Positions 1-6,068 of a stretch of DNA of 7,084 bases are shown in pieces. The notes beneath the pieces were generated by a model. It ran no database searches, was not told the DNA's origin, and worked only from the letters and a program-made list of their open reading frames with translations. The stretch's first letter is position 1, and every line of letters starts with the position of its first letter. The stretch is from Bacilli bacterium. GTDB taxonomy: Bacteria > Bacillota_I > Bacilli_A > ML615J-28 > CAG-698. The position numbers and the translations under genes were made by a program. The stretch spans positions 1 through 7,084 of the forward strand of contig JAEDHQ010000075.1 of assembly GCA_016296945.1 (NCBI GenBank), given 5' to 3'.

Positions 1-1
1 G

Positions 2-154
2 CTGATTGCATTAATATTAATAATTGCATTTGTGTCCCCAAGAACATTTAACCCTGCCTCTAAAATAAGCAAATTTGTTGAAAAGCAAATAATTGTAAAC
101 AGGATAAGACGTGCAACACTCTGCAACACAGAGTTTGCACGTTGCTTGTTTTAA
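2..154 (+). CDS. C-terminal end of a possible membrane protein (partial, left edge)
   Basis: The + strand frame starting at base 2 is open from the window edge to a TAA at 152-154, giving 50 residues. It begins with a strongly hydrophobic run (LIALILIIAFV) that looks like a membrane helix, followed by a basic stretch (SKISKFVEKQIIVNRIRR), as expected for the cytoplasmic tail of a membrane protein. The last 15 or so codons lie inside a terminator-like hairpin (108-152) and give an unconvincing peptide, so either the gene has lost its original stop or the reading frame is only partly real. The family cannot be named from so little. The other two + frames are closed early (TGA at 3-5 and TAA at 49-51), which favours this frame if a gene enters from the left. 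It could also be chance openness. Confidence 0.35.
   Translation: MIALILIIAFVSPRTFNPASKISKFVEKQIIVNRIRRATLCNTEFARCLF
108..152 (+). terminator. Probable intrinsic terminator of the left-edge gene
   Basis: The arms GTGCAA (111-116) + ACTCTG (118-123) pair with CAGAGT (129-134) + TTGCAC (135-140), with a single bulged C at 117 and the loop CAACA. C110-G141 and A109-T142 extend the stem. A T-rich tract (CTTGTTTT, 145-152) follows. This fits a Rho-independent terminator for a rightward transcript entering from the left. The T tract is interrupted by one G, so it may be of moderate strength. Confidence 0.6.
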
Positions 155-209
155 CTAGGAAACCAAGATTAAATATTTAGTAATAACTAATTAATTAGAG
201 TTGCAATAG

Positions 210-374
210 GATAGTCCAGTCGAGGCTCAGCTTTATTGGGTATTATCATGTTACTATTCGCCTGAATTATGTAGATGGATTTCGCCAGATTCAATCGAAT
301 ATTTAGATCCTGAAAGTATTAATGGATTAAACATATATGCGTATTGCTACAATAATCCTATGATGCGTAGTTAA
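210..374 (+). pseudogene. Decayed fragment of an RHS repeat-associated core domain
   Basis: The frame from 210 to the TAA at 372-374 encodes about 54 residues with no start codon and a TAG just upstream at 207-209. It contains the hallmarks of the RHS core: QLYW, then YYSPELCRWISPDS, then IEYLDPESINGLN, then IYAYCYNNP. These correspond to the conserved RYYxPExGRFxSPD...NLYxYxxNNP signature that precedes the variable toxin tip of RHS/YD-repeat proteins. The match begins abruptly around VEAQ and stops after NNPMM, where DPSG would be expected, so both the repeats and the toxin tip are missing. Residues L and C in WVLSCYY sit where S and R are typical (WVSSRYY); both changes are explained by single C-to-T transitions (TCA to TTA, CGT to TGT), consistent with neutral decay. 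It is a relic of a polymorphic-toxin gene or of an orphan core cassette, not an expressed gene. Confidence 0.8.
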
Positions 375-433
375 GGATGCCAATAAATCGTTGAATAAAC
401 TTGCTAATTACACTAGATAAAATCTAACGACAA

Positions 434-454
434 ACTGCTGACTTTGTCAACAGT
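434..454 (+). other. Small hairpin upstream of an orphan terminator
   Basis: ACTG (434-437) pairs with CAGT (451-454) and TGAC (439-442) pairs with GTCA (446-449), with one C/A mismatch between them and a TTT loop. It has no T tract of its own and lies five bases before a stronger terminator hairpin, so the two may form a tandem 3' end. Its role is unknown. Confidence 0.4.
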
Positions 455-458
455 CTGT

Positions 459-487
459 AGATATACTTTAAACAGTATATCTTTTTT
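459..487 (+). terminator. Intrinsic terminator on the + strand, no intact gene upstream
   Basis: AGATATACT (459-467) pairs perfectly over nine bases with AGTATATCT (474-482), around the loop TTAAAC, and is followed by a run of six T (482-487). The T tract lies only on the + strand side, so it would stop rightward transcription. The nearest rightward coding remnant is the RHS core fragment ending at 374. The terminator is therefore probably left over from the 3' end of that former gene or of a lost small gene after it. Confidence 0.7.
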
Positions 488-527
488 ATTTTGGCTATGA
501 TAAAACTTTTTTACAGAACTTAAAAAA

Positions 528-573
528 ATAAAAAGCAAGGAAAAAAATCAAATACAATTTCCTTGCTTTTTAT
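528..573 (-). terminator. Terminator of the M55 aminopeptidase gene (probably bidirectional)
   Basis: A 16-bp perfect stem joins 528-543 with 558-573, with the core AAAAAGCAAGG / CCTTGCTTTTT and a 14-nt AT-rich loop. It begins 9 nt beyond the minus-strand stop codon. Read on the minus strand, the stem is followed by a T-rich stretch (TTTTTTTAAG region, 519-528). Read on the + strand it is followed by TATATATGTTTTTT. The A/T flanks on both sides suggest it can terminate in either direction and insulate this gene from rightward transcription. Confidence 0.8.
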
Positions 574-582
574 ATATGTTTT

Positions 583-1380
583 TTATAATATAAATTTAAG
601 CATAACTAGTACATCATAATAATTATCTGATGAAAAGATTACTTTATCAGTTCCTGATAATTTACATCCTGGAAAGAATGAATTTCTAAATGCATCTAAG
701 TGGTTTTTATATTGAATTTCGACGTCAAAATGTTTTGGCAACTCTACAATATTATCTTTTGTACATCTTTGTAATCCTTCTTTTGCTCCTTCTTTAATTT
801 CTTTATGAGTAATACTAGGGTGTTTAGATACGCATGCTCCATGCATACCCTTTTTAGATGCCACAGTAGTAATATTATAATTAGCAGACTTTGCAAGTTT
901 GGTTAAATTTTCATCACCACTTAAAAATGCTACAGGAACACCTAGAGTTGATGCATAGTATGAATTAATCATAAATTCAGATGCGATTTGTCCATTTATT
1001 TTCACATGATGAATACGGGTATTCATTGTATGAGATAAAGAGTTACCATCAGAACGAGATGGACTATGGTAGCCAACAAACATTACTGCATCAACATCTT
1101 TAGTTAGTCCAGCCATCATTGAGCATACGCCACCTTCCCATCCACGAATTAGTGTCACATTTTCAGGTAAATCCGTAATGTTTAAATTGCGGGCACTATC
1201 ATGTGCATCTTTGATAATTATTTCGGTTGCTCCTGCCTCAATTGCGCCAAGACAAGCTGCATTCACTTCTTTTTGTAATTCTTCTTTAAATTCATGATAA
1301 CGAGCATATTGAGGATCTGTTTCATCCCAACAACAGATTCCGTTGATTCCTTCAATATCAACACTTATAAATACTTTCAT
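583..1380 (-). CDS. M55-family D-aminopeptidase (DppA-like)
   Basis: A 265-residue cytoplasmic metallopeptidase of the M55 family, whose characterised member, B. subtilis DppA, is a zinc D-aminopeptidase releasing N-terminal D-amino acids such as D-Ala from D-dipeptides. The N-terminus MKVFISVDIEG places Asp8 and Glu10 where the family has its first metal ligands. His60 (KDAHDS), His105 (VGYHS) and Glu135 (IASEFMIN) fill the remaining ligand positions, and His117 in LSHTMN matches the catalytic His. Length is close to the family norm (about 274). The start is the ATG at 1378-1380: it has GGAGG eight bases upstream, and an in-frame ATG five codons earlier overlaps that GGAGG, so it cannot use it. 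The gene has its own promoter and terminator and no dpp transport genes beside it, so a role in recycling D-amino-acid peptides from the wall is inferred from the family only. Confidence 0.9.
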   Translation of the reverse strand: MKVFISVDIEGINGICCWDETDPQYARYHEFKEELQKEVNAACLGAIEAGATEIIIKDAHDSARNLNITDLPENVTLIRGWEGGVCSMMAGLTKDVDAVMFVGYHSPSRSDGNSLSHTMNTRIHHVKINGQIASEFMINSYYASTLGVPVAFLSGDENLTKLAKSANYNITTVASKKGMHGACVSKHPSITHKEIKEGAKEGLQRCTKDNIVELPKHFDVEIQYKNHLDAFRNSFFPGCKLSGTDKVIFSSDNYYDVLVMLKFIL

Positions 1381-1412
1381 TGATTTTTCCTCCATTTTCT
1401 AATCTTTATTAT

Positions 1413-1442
1413 ATTATAATTCAATAGAAAAATAAATAACAA
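1413..1442 (-). promoter_or_regulatory. Promoter of the M55 aminopeptidase gene
   Basis: Read on the minus strand, TTGTTA (1442-1437) and TATAAT (1418-1413) are separated by 18 bp. This gives a perfect -10 and a -35 matching TTGACA at four of six positions. Transcription would start near 1406, leaving a leader of about 25 nt before the chosen ATG. The region is very AT-rich, so chance matches are likely, but the position is right. Confidence 0.55.
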
Positions 1443-1506
1443 AATAAAAGTTTATGCTTTTTATTAACAAAAATAAAAATATTGATACTTTACTTATGGT
1501 AATTTA

Positions 1507-1535
1507 TTGTAATATGACATAAAATATGCTATAAT
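1507..1535 (+). promoter_or_regulatory. Extended -10 promoter of the five-gene operon
   Basis: TTGTAA (1507-1512) and TATAAT (1530-1535) are separated by 17 bp, and a TGC precedes the -10 (1527-1529), making an extended -10 element. The expected start near 1542 gives a leader of about 20 nt that carries GGAGG (1552-1556), six bases before the ATG at 1563. It is divergent from the aminopeptidase promoter; the two -10 boxes are about 110 bp apart. No operator-like repeat stands out between them. Confidence 0.65.
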
Positions 1536-1562
1536 TATTATATCTATATCCGGAGGATTATT

Positions 1563-2408
1563 ATGGAAAATAATGAAAACTTAAAAAAAGAAGAATTAAA
1601 TAATGAAGATACTGAAAAGGTAACTGCAGAATCAGTTGTTGCTGAAGTAGAAAATGAAAAAGTAGATAATACTGCAGAAGTGGAAACTACGGAAGAAGCA
1701 GAAACTCCTGAAGCTACTGATGAACTTCCACCAATGGAAGTAATCGCTGAAGTAGAAACTACTTATGATTATCGTACTTTAAAATATTGTAATATGTATA
1801 TTTTAAAGGTTAAGAGAAAATCGACACTTATTTATTCGATAATGGCCGCTGTTTGTCTAATTGTTGCAATAGTAAGTTTTATTAGAATGGAAGGAAATGG
1901 GAAATGGCTTTCTTTGATTATCGCATTTTTAGGTTTATGGACATTTAAGAATATTTTTACAGAAGAAGCAAAAGTTGACAAGAGTTTACAAAACTTTTTC
2001 CGCACTAACGCTCCATTTACACAAAGATTTGCTTTTGACCGTGAAAGAATTAGAGTTACAGCGATGGTTGATGGTGAAGAAAAACAAGCAGATTATCCAT
2101 GGCCATATATTCAAGAAATTCATATGATTCCTGAATTCTTTATTCTATTTTTGAATGGAGGAACTCCAGTTATTATTGATCGTGATGAATCAAAATTATT
2201 AAAAGGAACAAAAGAAGAATTAGAACAAATTATTCGCGAACAATCTGCATTAAAACCATTTAAGTCTTATGATAAATCATTTGTAAAGAAAATGATTGAT
2301 ATTACATACTATGCTACTTTAAATCAAGAAGAAGCAATCGTTGAAGAAAAACCTGAAGTAGCAGAAGAAAGTAATGAAGTAACAGAGGATAATAAAGACA
2401 ATAAATAA
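1563..2408 (+). CDS. YcxB-like membrane protein with acidic N- and C-terminal tails
   Basis: A 281-residue protein with three parts. Residues 1 to about 68 are very rich in Glu, Asp, Asn and Thr and probably disordered. Two closely spaced membrane helices follow (about 87-106 and 115-132). A cytoplasmic domain (about 145-215) has the pattern of the YcxB-like C-terminal domain: an F-x-F-DRERIRV strand, a DYPWPYIQEIH segment and FFILFLNGGTPVIIDRDE. A second Glu-rich tail occupies about 253-281. The YcxB family has no settled biochemical function. The tails are unlike the short YcxB proteins and could be a lineage-specific docking surface. The start is supported by GGAGG six bases upstream and a good promoter. 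It is the first gene of an operon leading to DUF2207 and lemA, which suggests an envelope role. The family assignment rests on pattern recognition, not a profile search. Confidence 0.7.
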   Translation: MENNENLKKEELNNEDTEKVTAESVVAEVENEKVDNTAEVETTEEAETPEATDELPPMEVIAEVETTYDYRTLKYCNMYILKVKRKSTLIYSIMAAVCLIVAIVSFIRMEGNGKWLSLIIAFLGLWTFKNIFTEEAKVDKSLQNFFRTNAPFTQRFAFDRERIRVTAMVDGEEKQADYPWPYIQEIHMIPEFFILFLNGGTPVIIDRDESKLLKGTKEELEQIIREQSALKPFKSYDKSFVKKMIDITYYATLNQEEAIVEEKPEVAEESNEVTEDNKDNK

Positions 2409-2443
2409 AATATAATGCATTAATATTAAGAGGAGAAACAAAG

Positions 2444-2656
2444 ATGAAAAGAGTATTAATATTATTAGCATTTATTGCTGCCTTTGTATTAGCATTCTCT
2501 TTACTAGAGGGATTTATGTTAATAATTGCTTTGGTTATTATTTTTCCATTGTTTTTCTTCTATTGTCCACTAATCTTTGCTGGTGATTCTAAAAAAGATG
2601 AAAAAACAGAGGAAGCAAAACGTGAGGATGAAGGCCGTTTTGGAAAGTGGTATTAA
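2444..2656 (+). CDS. Small two-helix membrane protein, function unknown
   Basis: A 70-residue protein not recognised as a named family. Residues 3-21 and about 23-46 are hydrophobic and form either a helical hairpin or one long and one short helix, with a Glu at 22 in the turn. The last 24 residues (GDSKKDEKTEEAKREDEGRFGKWY) are highly charged and presumably cytoplasmic. A Tyr-Cys-Pro sits in the second helix at 40-42. The start has AGGAG eight bases upstream (2431-2435). It lies 35 nt after the YcxB-like gene and 9 nt before the pseudouridine synthase gene with no terminator on either side, so it is co-transcribed. A real gene is likely given the ribosome site, clean membrane topology and operon position. 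By context it may be an accessory subunit of the neighbouring membrane proteins. Confidence 0.75.
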   Translation: MKRVLILLAFIAAFVLAFSLLEGFMLIIALVIIFPLFFFYCPLIFAGDSKKDEKTEEAKREDEGRFGKWY

Positions 2657-2665
2657 TATTACAAT

Positions 2666-3382
2666 ATGAAAAAGATTCATTTAAATAATAATAGAATTGA
2701 TGATATCGACATTTTATATGAGGATAATCATTTGATTGTTTGTATTAAACCAGAAGGGATGTTATCACAAGAAGATGAAACAAAAGATCTTGATATTCTT
2801 ACAATTCTTAAAGAATATATAAAGAATGAATATCACAAACAAGGAAATGTTTTTTTAGGTTTAGTACATCGTCTTGATCGTCGCGTTAGTGGAGTTATGG
2901 TTTTTGCGAAAACGTCGAAAGCAGCAAGTAGGCTCTCAGAACAAATCAGAGCGCATACTTTTCAAAAAAAGTATTATGCAATTTGTTGTGGAGTATTAAA
3001 TGATAGTAATATTATAGTAAGCAATCTTAAAAAAAGGTTTAAAGATGAATTTGTTGAAAAGAATGAAAAAGAAGCAGTCTTAGAATATAAAGCTTTAGAA
3101 ACATTTAAATTAGATGAAAAAGATTATACCAAAGTTTTAGTTAATCTAAAAACGGGTAGACATAATCAAATAAGAAAACAATTTGCTTTAATTGATCATC
3201 CTTTGATTAATGATTTTAAATATGATTATCGTGGTAAAAATTACAATGATCATATTGGATTGTTTTGTGTTGAGATAGGTTTTAACCATCCAATCACTAA
3301 AGAATTTATTTCTTTTGATTATCAAAGGATTAAAGATTTTACTATAAATGATTGGAAAGAATATTTTGGAGAAAAAATATGA
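2666..3382 (+). CDS. RluA-family RNA pseudouridine synthase
   Basis: A 238-residue enzyme expected to isomerise specific uridines to pseudouridine in rRNA or tRNA. Motif I (ILYEDNHLIVCIKPEGML) is at about 16-33, and motif II, VHRLDRRVSGV (67-77), carries the catalytic Asp71. KKYYA (102-106) gives the conserved Tyr, and motif III, LKTGRHNQIRKQF (161-173), the C-terminal active-site segment. There is no N-terminal S4 domain, so it belongs to the short RluA-type enzymes; the exact target cannot be read from the sequence. Motif III has Asn167 where many relatives have His (TGRxHQIR). The ATG at 2666 has no good Shine-Dalgarno and lies 9 nt after the previous stop, which suggests translational coupling. 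The stop overlaps the next start (ATGA at 3379-3382). Its place among membrane-protein genes may be incidental. Confidence 0.9.
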   Translation: MKKIHLNNNRIDDIDILYEDNHLIVCIKPEGMLSQEDETKDLDILTILKEYIKNEYHKQGNVFLGLVHRLDRRVSGVMVFAKTSKAASRLSEQIRAHTFQKKYYAICCGVLNDSNIIVSNLKKRFKDEFVEKNEKEAVLEYKALETFKLDEKDYTKVLVNLKTGRHNQIRKQFALIDHPLINDFKYDYRGKNYNDHIGLFCVEIGFNHPITKEFISFDYQRIKDFTINDWKEYFGEKI

Positions 3383-5370
3383 AAAGAAAAATAATTATTG
3401 GATTGTTTGCAGTGATTATTTCAATATTAGTTATTGCAATTATCTTTGCAATAAGCAAAAAAAATATTGTAAAATATTATACTGCTAATGTGGAAATTGA
3501 TGAATATGGCAATATAAATGTTGAGGAAACTGTTGTTATCAATTATAGAAGCTATGATAATTATATATACCGAGATATAAAGTATCAAAAGAACCACTCT
3601 TCGAATCCTTTATTAGATGATGTTGAGTATGGACTTTATAAAAATGATATTGCTTCATTTGATGAAACTTCCGTTGATGTAGAAGTATGGCGTGGTGATA
3701 TAATTGATGAATTTGGATTAGCTAAAGATATCACAGATCAAGTGAAAATAGGTTATTCTTTTAATAATGATCGTGATAAATATGGTAACGCAGTAGACTG
3801 CTATCCTGATACATATCGTTGTGAATCAATTTATGTTGATGCTACTGATTGTGGATCATTAGATGGTTTAATGTCTTTTGTATATCGTTATACAATTAAC
3901 AATATGGTGACAGTATATGATGATTGTGCAGAACTGAATTATCGTTTATTTGAATACTTTAATTATAAAGTAAAAGTTGCGGCTGTTACTTTCACATTAC
4001 CGAGCAGTAATATAAACGAAGAATATTTCCACGGGTATGGACATGGTTTATCTAATGGAAGAATTACGCAATATGGTAATCAATCATTTGATTATATTGC
4101 AAAAAATGTAAAAAAAGATGATATTTTTGAATGTCGTTTAGTATTTCCTAAAGAAATCATTAGTAATGTTGATGCTGATAAAATAGTTCATACAAATATG
4201 GAACAAAAGATATTAAGTTATGAGAAACAATTGGCAGATGAAACAAATTTCCGCGCTAATATTGCAATCTTTGTAAATATATGTACATTTATTATTGGTG
4301 GTTTATTAGTGATTATTACAATTAAAGTATATAAGAAATATGATAAAGAGTTGACACCAGAATTTGATAAAGAATATTTACGCGAAATGCCTTCTAATCA
4401 TACTCCAGCAGAAGTGGGCTTTCTTTATTATTTTGAAAAAACTAATGATGAAGATGTTTCTGCAACACTGCTTGATCTAGTTCGTAGAGGATTTCTAAAA
4501 CTTGAATACTTTGGTTCGCCTAGTGAAGAAAATCCAGAATTTAAGATAATTAAAAATGTAGATTATTTAAATAAGCATGTAACTGAGTTAAAAGAACATG
4601 AAACGCAATTAATTCAATGGTTTATTGATATAATAGGTAATGGAATGGAAGTATCAATAAATCAAATCGAAAATTTTGGAAAAAGTTATAATGATGCTCA
4701 AACTTTTCAAAAGTGGTCACGACATTTCATGGAATCTGTAAAAAGAGTATGTGCAAGAAATGATTGGTTTGTTGATAAAAAGGTTAAGAATAAAGCACAA
4801 TCAGTAGCTTTATTACCAATATTTGCCTTTTTACTAATTGCTTCATTTGGAGCAATGTTTAATATAGAATTTAGTTGGAATTTGGTGTTCTTAGGTATTA
4901 TTACTTTTGCATATATTTTTTATGTTGCTACAATTAAAAAGCGTAGTAAAAATGGTAATGAACTATATGCAAAATGGAAAGCTTTTAAGAAATTCTTAGA
5001 AGAATTCGGTAATTTTGAAGATTATCCTATGCCTGGGATTATTGTTTGGGAAGAGTATTTAGTTTATGCGACGACATTTAAGATTGCTGATAAAGTAATG
5101 GAACAATTAAGAGTGAAGTTGCCAGAGTTACAAACAGCTGATGTTCAAACTAATTATCAAGTTTCCTTCTTCGATGTTTACTTATGGAATCGACATAGTA
5201 GATTTCTTTTAAGTAATTCTATCAATCATGCATTAAGCAATGCAAGAACTAATTCAATTAATTCGATTGCAGCGCATAATGCAAGAACAAGTGGAGGTGG
5301 CCATGGTGGTGGCTTCTCTGGTGGTAGTTCGTTCGGAGGCGGAGGCGGCGGTTTCCGTGGTGGTAGATAA
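3379..5370 (+). CDS. DUF2207 membrane protein with C-terminal Gly-rich tail
   Basis: A 663-residue protein with the standard DUF2207 plan. It has an N-terminal membrane helix (about 5-26) and a large extracytoplasmic domain (about 30-290) opening with YYTANVEIDEYGNINVEE and IYRDIKY. A second helix (about 295-318) is followed by KELTPEFDKEYLREMP and TPAEVGFL, typical of the first cytoplasmic region. Two more helices (about 475-493 and 499-519) precede a cytoplasmic segment with KWKAFKKFLEEF and WEEYLVYA. The protein ends in a Gly/Ser/Phe-rich tail (about 638-663). The start at 3379 is chosen because GGAG lies seven bases upstream and it forms an ATGA overlap with the preceding stop; an in-frame ATG at 3352 would overlap that gene more and lacks a ribosome site. 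The extracytoplasmic part holds five Cys (141, 148, 158, 183, 252). Biochemical function is unknown; DUF2207 proteins commonly neighbour LemA, as here. Confidence 0.88.
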   Translation: MKRKIIIGLFAVIISILVIAIIFAISKKNIVKYYTANVEIDEYGNINVEETVVINYRSYDNYIYRDIKYQKNHSSNPLLDDVEYGLYKNDIASFDETSVDVEVWRGDIIDEFGLAKDITDQVKIGYSFNNDRDKYGNAVDCYPDTYRCESIYVDATDCGSLDGLMSFVYRYTINNMVTVYDDCAELNYRLFEYFNYKVKVAAVTFTLPSSNINEEYFHGYGHGLSNGRITQYGNQSFDYIAKNVKKDDIFECRLVFPKEIISNVDADKIVHTNMEQKILSYEKQLADETNFRANIAIFVNICTFIIGGLLVIITIKVYKKYDKELTPEFDKEYLREMPSNHTPAEVGFLYYFEKTNDEDVSATLLDLVRRGFLKLEYFGSPSEENPEFKIIKNVDYLNKHVTELKEHETQLIQWFIDIIGNGMEVSINQIENFGKSYNDAQTFQKWSRHFMESVKRVCARNDWFVDKKVKNKAQSVALLPIFAFLLIASFGAMFNIEFSWNLVFLGIITFAYIFYVATIKKRSKNGNELYAKWKAFKKFLEEFGNFEDYPMPGIIVWEEYLVYATTFKIADKVMEQLRVKLPELQTADVQTNYQVSFFDVYLWNRHSRFLLSNSINHALSNARTNSINSIAAHNARTSGGGHGGGFSGGSSFGGGGGGFRGGR

Positions 5371-5404
5371 ATAATAATACTTATACTTATATAGGAGGTT
5401 AGAG

Positions 5405-6001
5405 ATGTTTTTAATAAGTGTTGGTGGATGGATTGGAATTGGTGTTGGATTATTATTTCTAATACTAATTATCGTTTTAATTTCTTGGGTAATAAAATGT
5501 TATAATGCTTTAGTTCAATTACGCAATAAAGTGCGTAATGCATTAAGTCAAATCGATGTTCAATTAAAGAGAAGATTTGATTTAATTCCTAATTTAGTAG
5601 AATCTGTAAAAGGTTATGTAAAATTAGAAGAAGGTATTTTCACAGAATTTGCGAAAGCTCGTGGTTTATATCAATCTGCATCTGCAAAGCAAGATGTTCA
5701 AGGTATGGCTGAAGCTAGTCAATCTTTAGGTGGTGTTGTTAGCCGTTTATTAATGGTTACTGAACAATATCCAACATTAAAAGCAGATGTGCAATTTATT
5801 GATTTACAAAAACAATTAAAAGATACAGAATCACAAATTGCTTACTCACGTCAATTCTATAATGACATTGTATTAAAATACAATAATAAAATTGAAATGT
5901 TCCCAAGCAATATTATTGCAGGTATGTTCAAATTTGAAAGAGCTCAATTCTTTGAAATTACAAAAGAAGAACAAAGAGAAGCTCCTCAAGTTAAATTTTA
6001 A
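5405..6001 (+). CDS. lemA: LemA family protein
   Basis: A 198-residue membrane-anchored protein. One hydrophobic helix (about 9-30) is followed by the strongly conserved LemA coiled-coil domain: YNALVQLRNKVRNALSQID (33-51), KRRFDLIPNLVESVKGY (55-71), a long helix with QYPTLKA, QKQLKDTESQIAYSRQFYND (154-173), and the closing KYNNKIEMFPSNIIAGMF (178-195 region) with FERAQFF. Length and motif order are complete for the family. The start has AGGAGG (5393-5398) six bases upstream. It lies 34 nt after the DUF2207 gene without a terminator, and a strong terminator follows it, so it closes the operon. LemA proteins are widespread and are proposed to work in envelope or membrane processes; no enzymatic activity is established. 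The coupling to DUF2207 suggests the two act together at the membrane. Confidence 0.95.
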   Translation: MFLISVGGWIGIGVGLLFLILIIVLISWVIKCYNALVQLRNKVRNALSQIDVQLKRRFDLIPNLVESVKGYVKLEEGIFTEFAKARGLYQSASAKQDVQGMAEASQSLGGVVSRLLMVTEQYPTLKADVQFIDLQKQLKDTESQIAYSRQFYNDIVLKYNNKIEMFPSNIIAGMFKFERAQFFEITKEEQREAPQVKF

Positions 6002-6009
6002 TCGTTTAT

Positions 6010-6041
6010 AAGAGTATGACTTATGTCATACTCTTTTGTTT
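6010..6041 (+). terminator. Terminator of the lemA operon
   Basis: AAGAGTATGAC (6010-6020) pairs perfectly over 11 bases with GTCATACTCTT (6025-6035), around the tetraloop TTAT, and is followed by TTTTGTTT. It begins 8 nt after the lemA stop codon. The end of its T tract overlaps the -35 box of the next promoter by two bases. Confidence 0.9.
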
Positions 6042-6068
6042 GACAAATTGATTCATAAGGAATATAAT
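6040..6068 (+). promoter_or_regulatory. Consensus promoter of the flavin-reductase-like gene
   Basis: TTGACA (6040-6045) and TATAAT (6063-6068) are both perfect matches to the sigma-A consensus, with the optimal 17-bp spacing. The expected transcript starts near 6075 and has a leader of about 30 nt carrying GGAGG (6094-6098). This separates the last gene from the lemA operon as its own transcription unit, probably with strong constitutive expression. Confidence 0.85.

Noticed and set aside
7..20. 14-base match to 2416-2429 (TGCATTAATATTAA)
   Set aside because: Short and low-complexity; expected by chance at this base composition and no flanking similarity.
187..198. 12-bp palindrome CTAATTAATTAG
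   Set aside because: Perfect but made almost only of A/T in an AT-rich non-coding area, not near a promoter or gene start; no support for an operator.
1..582. CRISPR array, tRNA or intact mobile element in the gene-poor left region
   Set aside because: No regularly spaced repeats, cloverleaf-like segments, transposase fragments or terminal inverted repeats could be seen; only terminators and the RHS relic.
2411..2416. TATAAT between the YcxB-like and small membrane protein genes
   Set aside because: No -35-like element sits 16-18 bp upstream and the genes are otherwise arranged as an operon; TATAAT is frequent by chance in such AT-rich spacers.
5305..5367. GGT/GGC-rich stretch as a nucleotide repeat or recombination site
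   Set aside because: It is explained as codons of the Gly-rich C-terminal tail of the DUF2207 protein, a feature common in such membrane proteins.
5382..5387. TATACT before lemA as an internal promoter
   Set aside because: The expected -35 position falls on GGTGGT in the Gly-rich coding end, with no resemblance to TTGACA.
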